Below the pieces are notes generated by a model. The model saw only the letters and a list, made by a program, of their open reading frames with translations, was not told where the DNA came from and searched no databases. A stretch of 25,157 bases of DNA from Jimgerdemannia flammicorona (Eukaryota > Mucoromycota > Endogonomycetes > Endogonales > Endogonaceae), in contig RBNI01001008.1 of NCBI GenBank assembly GCA_003990745.1, positions 1 to 25,157 on the forward strand. Direction: 5' to 3'. Of this stretch, positions 19,586-25,157 are shown piece by piece (the first letter of the stretch is position 1; each line of letters begins with the position of its first letter). A program made the position numbers and the translations under genes.

Positions 19586-20683
19586 TTACACACTGTCTGG
19601 GTAGTCTTCGATGACATCACCATCGATAATATCATTTCTGATGAAGTAGTCATCTAGGAAGAGTGGTTCGTGGATTACTTCTCCTTGTTGGCTGAGGTAA
19701 TAATACATTGGGACTTCATCTCTATCCCACAGGATAGCATTGTCTATCTCGTATGCTGGGTAAGGTGTTGGTGGGCAAAGGAGGGGTGCATTGTCTTCGC
19801 TTTCATCAGATTCGCTGTCTGCATACCTTCTATAGGTTACAGCACTATGAGTCGCGGGGTTGTAGTAAGCTGGCGGCTGTGGTTCATGTTGCTCATACTC
19901 AGGTGGTAGAGTTGTTGGTTCGATCTCGAGGATTGTCTGGAGGTACAGGTTGTATTCTCCGGTCTCTTCATTGTAGTTGAAGTAATCGGGGGTAAATGCA
20001 GGTTGGTATTCGTGCCAGTGGTCATTGTCCCAATAAGTCTCATATGTGGTTATGAACTGTTATAAGTTCATCAGCAAGATTGGCGGTATGATCAAGGTTG
20101 GTAGAGATCCTTGGCTTGAGGTCATGTCAGCATCAGAGGGATCATTGTCTTCTGCTTCATCTTCATCGAAGTTGATTATATCGTAGATATCCTTCATGGC
20201 GTATCCAACTTGGGGCATTTGCAGGATGTGGTCGTCGGGGTGCAAGAAGGTTCTGTCAGTAGTCTGAACATACTCGAGATACTTGTGGTTGAGTTCTTGT
20301 ATCATGTCATCGATTTGGCCATAGGACAGGGTAGTAACCATTTTGCTGGTAGTAACTCGGAGGCGGGGAATAAAGGTGCTGTACTCATAGAAGAGTTCTC
20401 AGTGTTTGCAGGCGATGAGCTTCTGGTGTTGAGACATCTGGGTAATGTCTGTATTGTGGTGGTGTTCGACCATGTCTTCCAGGAGGCAGCCGATCTGGTA
20501 GTAGCTTGAGATTTATCCGATCCGGTGGGCCTCATTAAGCATGTTCAGGGCATTCCATCGGGCTTCCACGAAGTAGAGGGGTGCGAGGCTATGGATATTC
20601 ATGAGGGGCAGAGGGGGTGTGGCTTGGTTGACAATGGTATTTCAAATGTCAGCGCGGATGCGGTTGTAGATCTCGGTGGTCAT
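19586..20683 (-). pseudogene. LTR-encoded ORF, Element 2 5' LTR copy (366 codons, 4 stops)
   Basis: Same 1098-bp frame. Stops at codons 14 (TGG to TGA), 57 (CAA to TAA), 95 (CGA to TGA) and 208 (CAA to TAA), all C:G-to-T:A changes. Both PPxY motifs (PPEY and PPAY) and the acidic stretch are kept. Function unknown. Confidence 0.8.
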
Positions 20684-20972
20684 GTTTGTGTATTTAGAAG
20701 TTGTAGTTGTTATTTGTTTTGGTTCTCTGTTTCGATGTATCTCAGGGCTCAGTATATATATATCTGTTCTTGATTGGTAAGATTCTGTTTGTATGAACCT
20801 TGTGTTCCGCGACTTCATATTGACTCAGCTTTGTGTGCTGTGACTTCTGTTTGACTCAGCTTCGTGATCGCATAGGTGATTTCCAGATTTGTTCAGAGGT
20901 TGCATGTGATTTCAGTGGCTTGTTAAGAGGGTGACGTGTGATTTCTTGTGGCTTGGAGGTTGTGCACTTACA

Positions 20973-20977
20973 CCGAG
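20973..20977. repeat. Target-site duplication of Element 2, right copy
   Basis: CCGAG, matching CCAAG at 10323-10327 except for one base. Confidence 0.82.
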
Positions 20978-22810
20978 AGATGTCGAAACAGAGAACCAAA
21001 ACAAATAACAACCCCAACTTCCAAACACACAAACATGACCACCAAGATCTACAATCGCATCCGCACTGACATTTGGAATGCCATTGTCAACCGAGCTACA
21101 CCCTCTCTGCCCCTCATGAATATTCATAGCCTCGCACCCCTCTACTTCGTGGAAGCCTGATGGAACGCTCTGAATATGCTTAATGAGACTTATCAGATCG
21201 GACAAATCTCAAGCTACTATCAGATCGGCCACCTCCTGGAAGACATGGTCGAACACCACCACGATACAGACATTACCCAGATGTCTCAACACCAGAAGCT
21301 CATCGCCCGCAAATACCGAGAACTCTTCTATAAGTACAGCACCTTTATTCCCCACCTCCGAGTTACTACCAGCAAAATGGTTGCTACTCTGTTCTATGGC
21401 CAAATCGATGACATGATACAAGAACTCAACTACAAGTATCTCGAGTATATTCAGACTACTGACAGAACCTTCCCGCACTCCAACAACCATATCCTGCAAA
21501 TGTCCCAAGTTGGATATGCCATGAAGGATGTCTACAATATAATCAACTTCGATGAAGATGAAGCAGAAGACAATGATCCCTCTGATGCTGACATGACCTC
21601 AAGCCAAGGATCTCTACCAACCCTGATCACACCACCAACCTTGCCGATGAACTTACAACAGTTCATAACCTCATATGAGACCTATTGGGACAATGACCAC
21701 TGGCACGAATACCAACCTGCATTCACCCCCGATTACTTCAACTACAATGAAGAGACCGGAGAACACAACCTGTACCTCCAGACAACCCTCGAGATCAAAC
21801 CAACAACTCCACCACCTGAGTATGAGTGACGTGAACTACAGCCGCCAGCTTACTACAACTCCATGACTCATAGTGCTGTAACCTATAGAAGATATGCAGA
21901 CAGTGAATCTGATGAAAGCAAAGACAATGCACCCCTCCTTCACCCACCAACACCTTATCTAGCATATGAGACAGATGATGCTATCCTGTAAGATGGAGAT
22001 GAAGTCCCAATGTATTATTATCTCAGTGAACAAGGAGAAGTAATCCGCGAACCACTCTTCCTAGATGACTACTTCATCAGAGATGATACAATCAATGGTG
22101 ATGTCATTGAAGACTACCCAGACAGCGTATAAACCTATAAATAGATTAGTAGTCATAGTATAGTTAGATTAGCCTTGTACGACATGACTGTGAACTGACT
22201 CAGCAGTCAGATGATCTCTTGACATGTCAGATCACACTTGTACTATGTGACTACATTCCGACTCAGCAAAGCACTTAGTGCTACATCCATATCTAGCATA
22301 GTCCAGATAGCCCCTCACTAGTATAAATACTCCCTTCCCCAGACCTCAGAATCTCAGACCTAAACAATCTGAACACAACTCCTAAGCACTTCCCCACAAT
22401 ATCCCTTCACATAACTACTCCTAGTATAGCAATATCATGAATAGCGAATAAATCTATTTAATAACCCACAAACCACTCTTAAGTAAATCTGCTCCCCGTT
22501 AGGTCCTACTCCTAACCCCATCACGAAATTTCCTAATTGGGTATTATCTGCAGTGATACGTCAATTCAACTAAGCTGGTCTTAGTTTCTTGAACTTCCTG
22601 AAATACGGAAAATCCTGAACATCCAGAACTAGTCCGAAAAAGGACTTTGGTTGAGATGTCAACCCGATCTTGAAATCAATAAGCGTAGAGGATGTACTCC
22701 ATACAAAATTGATCTTGACCATAAGAAAACAGTCTTCCAGAATATTCAGAACTTCCAGAAAACCCTTCCAGAACTACATAACAGTTACCCTAAAAAGTAA
22801 CTCTCTTATA
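20978..22810 (+). repeat. Element 1 3' LTR, remaining 1833 bp
   Basis: It continues the 3' LTR after Element 2 and ends CTCTTATA (decayed CTCTTACA). It contains a U3 ORF (21035-22132) and a TATAAATA at 22322-22329. Followed by the target duplication ATTGG and LTR-0. Confidence 0.93.
21035..22132 (+). pseudogene. LTR-encoded ORF, Element 1 3' LTR copy (366 codons, 3 stops)
   Basis: Same 1098-bp frame. Stops at codons 42 (CGA in Element 2, TGA here), 265 (CGA to TGA) and 319 (TGG to TAA). Both PPxY motifs, the acidic stretch and the EDYPDSV end are kept. Element 2 lies upstream, separating this copy from its own gag-pol and from most of U3. Confidence 0.82.
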
Positions 22811-23305
22811 ATTGGTATATTGCTGTAGACAATACTCAATTAGAAAATTTTATGATAGGGTTAGAAGTGAGACCTAATAGGGTTTAGATTTACTTAAGAG
22901 TAATTTGTGGGTTATTAAATAGATTTATTTGCTATTCATAATATTGCTATACTAGGAGTAGTTATGTAAAGAGATATTATAGGAAAGTGTTCAGAATTGT
23001 TCTTGTATATTTGAGTCTGGGATTCTGAGGTCTGGGGGAGGGAGTATTTATACTAATGAGAGGCTATCTGGACTATGCTAAATATGGATATAGTACTTAA
23101 TGTCTTGTTGAGTCAGAATGTAGTTATATAGTATAAGTATAAACTGACATATCAAGAGATTATCTGACTGCTGAGTCAGTTTACAGTCACATTATATGAG
23201 GCTAATCTAACTAATGACTGCTAGGCTATCTATAGATTTAGACACTGTCTGAGTAGTCTTTGATGACATTACTATTGATGATATCATCTCTGATGAAGTA
23301 GTCAT
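22811..23305 (-). repeat. LTR-0, right part (decayed), with Element 1 right target duplication
   Basis: ATTGG at 22811-22815 is the right target copy of Element 1. The rest continues the minus-strand LTR from 1507 through R (TATTTATA near 23046) into the end of the U3 ORF, and homology stops at GAAGTAGTCAT (23305). Many G-to-A and C-to-T changes are present. Its 5' portion is missing. Confidence 0.85.
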
Positions 23306-23477
23306 TATAATAGAACAAATGAGTAAACAGATGAGACACAATGAGTGATCATATAACTCAGTGATGATATCATATAATTGAGCATGACATATAATATTAC
23401 AAATGATGGACAATATAAAATAATACAAAAAATAATATCTAGCTTATCTCTAACAATCAGTACTATAGTAACTATTG

Positions 23478-23478
<1 letters not shown>
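23306..23478. other. AT-rich unassigned stretch
   Basis: No match to the LTR family and no credible gene. It is AT-rich with short repeats of CATATA and GATGATATC. It ends in ACTATAGTAACTATTGC immediately before the poly(T) run. It could be old flanking DNA. Confidence 0.5.
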
Positions 23479-23512
<34 letters not shown>

Positions 23513-24844
23513 GTTACTTGGACTTCCCTTTATTACCTCAATCTATAATAATAATATAATATCACCCCTATCCCCTCAACCAATACTCCTCAGATTCCCC
23601 TCTCCTCTCTCCATCTCTCTCTGCTATAGGATGACCCAATCATCCACTACCTGAATCCTCTCTCTACTTTTCTGGTAAATATAATTCACCAAACTCCAGT
23701 AGCTCCTCCCACCTGGTCTCCACCCTCTCCACCAGTCATTCAAAATGTTCAGTAATAGCTATTCCCAATGTACCACCCTAGCCCCAACTCTAATCTGCTG
23801 ACCCTCCTTAAATACATTTAACCAATGCCCAGCCAGCCCAATTCAAATTGCCAGAGCCCAACCCAGGGTCAGTTATTCATCTCCAACCCCCCCCCACTAG
23901 CCTTCAGCAAAGCTCTCCCCATCTCCCCCCTTCCCCTCTCACCAGGGCTTGCAGTTCTAACTGATCCACAATGTGGTACCAAAACTCTCCTAAAACATCA
24001 CACTTGCCAAGCCAATGTTCAGGCATTTGTACCACTCCCCCTTCCTGTCCAATATCCAAACATTCCTTATACTCAAACATGCCATCTACCACCAAGTGCC
24101 TAGACCTATAGTTCAATATCATATTCTATCTTAGAAACTGCCACCATACTACCCAGAACTTAGAAGAAAGCCACCACATCACCTGCTTGCTCTAAGGCCA
24201 AAGATCATTCCAGTCTCACTCCTTGCCAATTCCCACCCTCTGCTATACTTCAGGCCATAGGTTCCCCTCTAAGCCCTGCATACACTCCATTCTATCACTA
24301 AGCCAGAAATCCTCCACCAAAGTACCACCCAGCAGTAGCCTGTCTCATCTCTACATCTGTGGTCCCCAGTCTTCCTCTCCCTCATCACCCTGCTACTGAA
24401 GTCCAATTCTCCTAACACTATTCATCACCCCCCACTAAAAGCCCTTATACTGTATCCTCTTGTTCCTATCCAGGGCCACCATTGCAAGCAGATCGCCAGA
24501 TACTCCATGGGGGGAATACCAGGTCTCCCACACTCTCTACATGAGTGGTACCCACTTCTGACCCCTTAACTTGCTTGCCCTCTTCAGCCACCATGCTCTC
24601 AAGCAATGCAGGCATTTGGTAAAGTCCACCAAGCCCAGCCTGCCTTTGTCCACAGGTAGGGTTAGAACCTCCCATCCTATCTAACTTCACCACTCAGCCC
24701 AGATCTACAATCTTGCTATCCTCAGAAGTCACCTGACCACCCATGCTGAGAAGTCCAGATAATACCCCACATACTACAGCTTTAGTAGCCAATATACATT
24801 CAGCACTATCACCCTTTCTGCTAAGGATATATGCTGACCACCCC
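23479..24844 (-). pseudogene. Decayed poly(A)-tailed sequence of unknown family, minus strand
   Basis: A run of 31 T (23479-23509) reads as a poly(A) tail on the minus strand, at the 3' end of a strongly purine-rich sequence. Two open stretches remain: from 24843 down to about 24467 with one TGA (contains PTCGQRQAGLGGLYQ), and from about 24120 down to about 23550 (contains EFWYHIVDQLELQALV) with scattered TGA, TAG and TAA where Arg would fit. They are in different frames, so indels separate them. I recognise no domain; no reverse transcriptase motif was seen. A 5'-truncated LINE or a processed pseudogene are the plausible readings. LTR-C cuts or borders its 5' side. Confidence 0.45.
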
Positions 24845-25157
24845 TGTAAGCGGGTTGCTTTTTAGGGTAACCGTTACATAGTTCTGGAAGGGTTTTCTGG
24901 AAGTTCTGGATGTTCTGGAAGACCGTTTTCTTATGGTCAAGATCAATTTCGTATGGAGTACGTCCTCTACGCTTATTGATTTCAAGATCGGGTTGACGTC
25001 TCAACCAAAGTCCCTTTTCGGACTAGTTCTGGATGTTCAGGATTTTCCGTATTTCAGGAAGTTCAAGAAACTAAGACCAGCTTAGTTGAATTGGCGTATC
25101 ACTGCAGACAATACCCAATTAGGAAATTTCGTGACGGGGTTAGGAGTAGGACCTAAC
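24845..25157 (-). repeat. LTR-C, youngest-looking LTR copy, truncated by window end
   Basis: It starts TGTAAGCGGGTTGC and matches the minus-strand end of the LTR over the whole 313 bp. It keeps many CG dinucleotides (AACCG, CGTCC, TACGC, GACGTC, GACGGGG) that are TG or CA in the other copies, so it has decayed least. There is no PBS on its left side, so it is a 3' LTR or solo LTR of an element extending right. Confidence 0.88.

Larger units (their letters stand above)
10328..20972 (-). mobile_element. Element 2: Ty3/gypsy chromovirus, minus strand, nested in Element 1 3' LTR
   Basis: A complete 10,645-bp element on the minus strand: 5' LTR 18910-20972, PBS 18895-18906, Gag-Pol to the stop at 12819, polypurine tract 12392-12404, and 3' LTR 10328-12390. 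Both LTRs are 2063 bp. It has fewer stops than Element 1, as expected for the younger insertion, and its integrase frame is open for more than 400 codons. It belongs to the same family as Element 1: 6519 against 6525 bp of internal sequence and the same domain order throughout. Confidence 0.94.
18910..20972 (-). repeat. Element 2 5' LTR (2063 bp)
   Basis: On the minus strand it runs from TGTAAGTGCACAACC at 20972 to CTCTTACA at 18910, next to the PBS. The genomic TATA box is at 19396-19389. It contains a U3 ORF at 20683-19586. Confidence 0.93.
1508..22810 (+). mobile_element. Element 1: Ty3/gypsy chromovirus, plus strand, split by Element 2
   Basis: This is a complete but dead LTR retrotransposon: 5' LTR 1508-3571, PBS 3575-3586, Gag-Pol frame to 9665, polypurine tract 10083-10095, and a 3' LTR at 10097-10327 plus 20978-22810. 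Element 2 (10328-20972) and its target duplication interrupt the 3' LTR. After removing them Element 1 is 10,653 bp and its two LTRs are both 2064 bp. It inserted into the old minus-strand LTR-0. It carries more stops than Element 2, as expected because it is the older of the two. Confidence 0.93.

Noticed and set aside
23306..23478. CRISPR-like or satellite repeat
   Set aside because: Only short imperfect AT-rich repeats, no regular unit or spacing.

Overview
The window looks like a repeat island in a filamentous fungal genome. About 23.6 of 25.2 kb is a single family of chromodomain-bearing Ty3/gypsy (Metaviridae) LTR retrotransposon, inserted repeatedly into its own LTRs. The fungal call is an inference from the chromovirus-type integrase with chromodomain, the methionine-type primer site and the heavy C-to-T (RIP-like or CpG-deamination) decay; I cannot say Ascomycota or Basidiomycota. 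I see no intact host gene.

Layout: 1-74 is the end of an old plus-strand LTR piece (LTR-B). At 75-1258 is a strongly decayed plus-strand LTR (LTR-A) inside it. At 1259-1507 and 22811-23305 is a decayed minus-strand LTR (LTR-0), split by Element 1 (1508-22810, plus). Element 1 is itself split in its 3' LTR by Element 2 (10328-20972, minus). Both insertions have 5-bp target duplications with one mismatch each. Removing Element 2 and one duplication restores a 2064-bp 3' LTR, the same length as the 2064-bp 5' LTR of Element 1. Both LTRs of Element 2 are 2063 bp. To the right are a short AT-rich stretch (23306-23478), a decayed poly(A)-tailed minus-strand sequence (23479-24844), and the youngest-looking LTR copy (24845 to the window end).

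Each element is about 10.65 kb: LTR, PBS, one long Gag-Pol frame, polypurine tract, LTR. Domain order is an open N-terminal extension without AUG, Gag capsid, one CCHC zinc knuckle, dUTPase, aspartic protease, reverse transcriptase, RNase H, integrase and chromodomain. Both copies are dead: about two dozen in-frame stops in Element 1 and about sixteen in Element 2, plus one frameshift each.

The most unusual property is that the ~2.06-kb LTRs each carry a 366-codon frame in U3, upstream of the genomic TATA box. Four full-length copies have exactly the same length (1098 bp) with no indels, although each has 2-4 point-mutation stops. The predicted protein has a probably helical N-terminal half, an acidic linker and two PPxY motifs. 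It has its own TATA-like box 75 bp upstream and would also be the last cistron of the genomic RNA, a layout comparable to MMTV sag or lentiviral nef. An LTR-encoded accessory gene, a dUTPase placed between nucleocapsid and protease, and insertion into own-family LTRs together are the candidate for a poorly described system.
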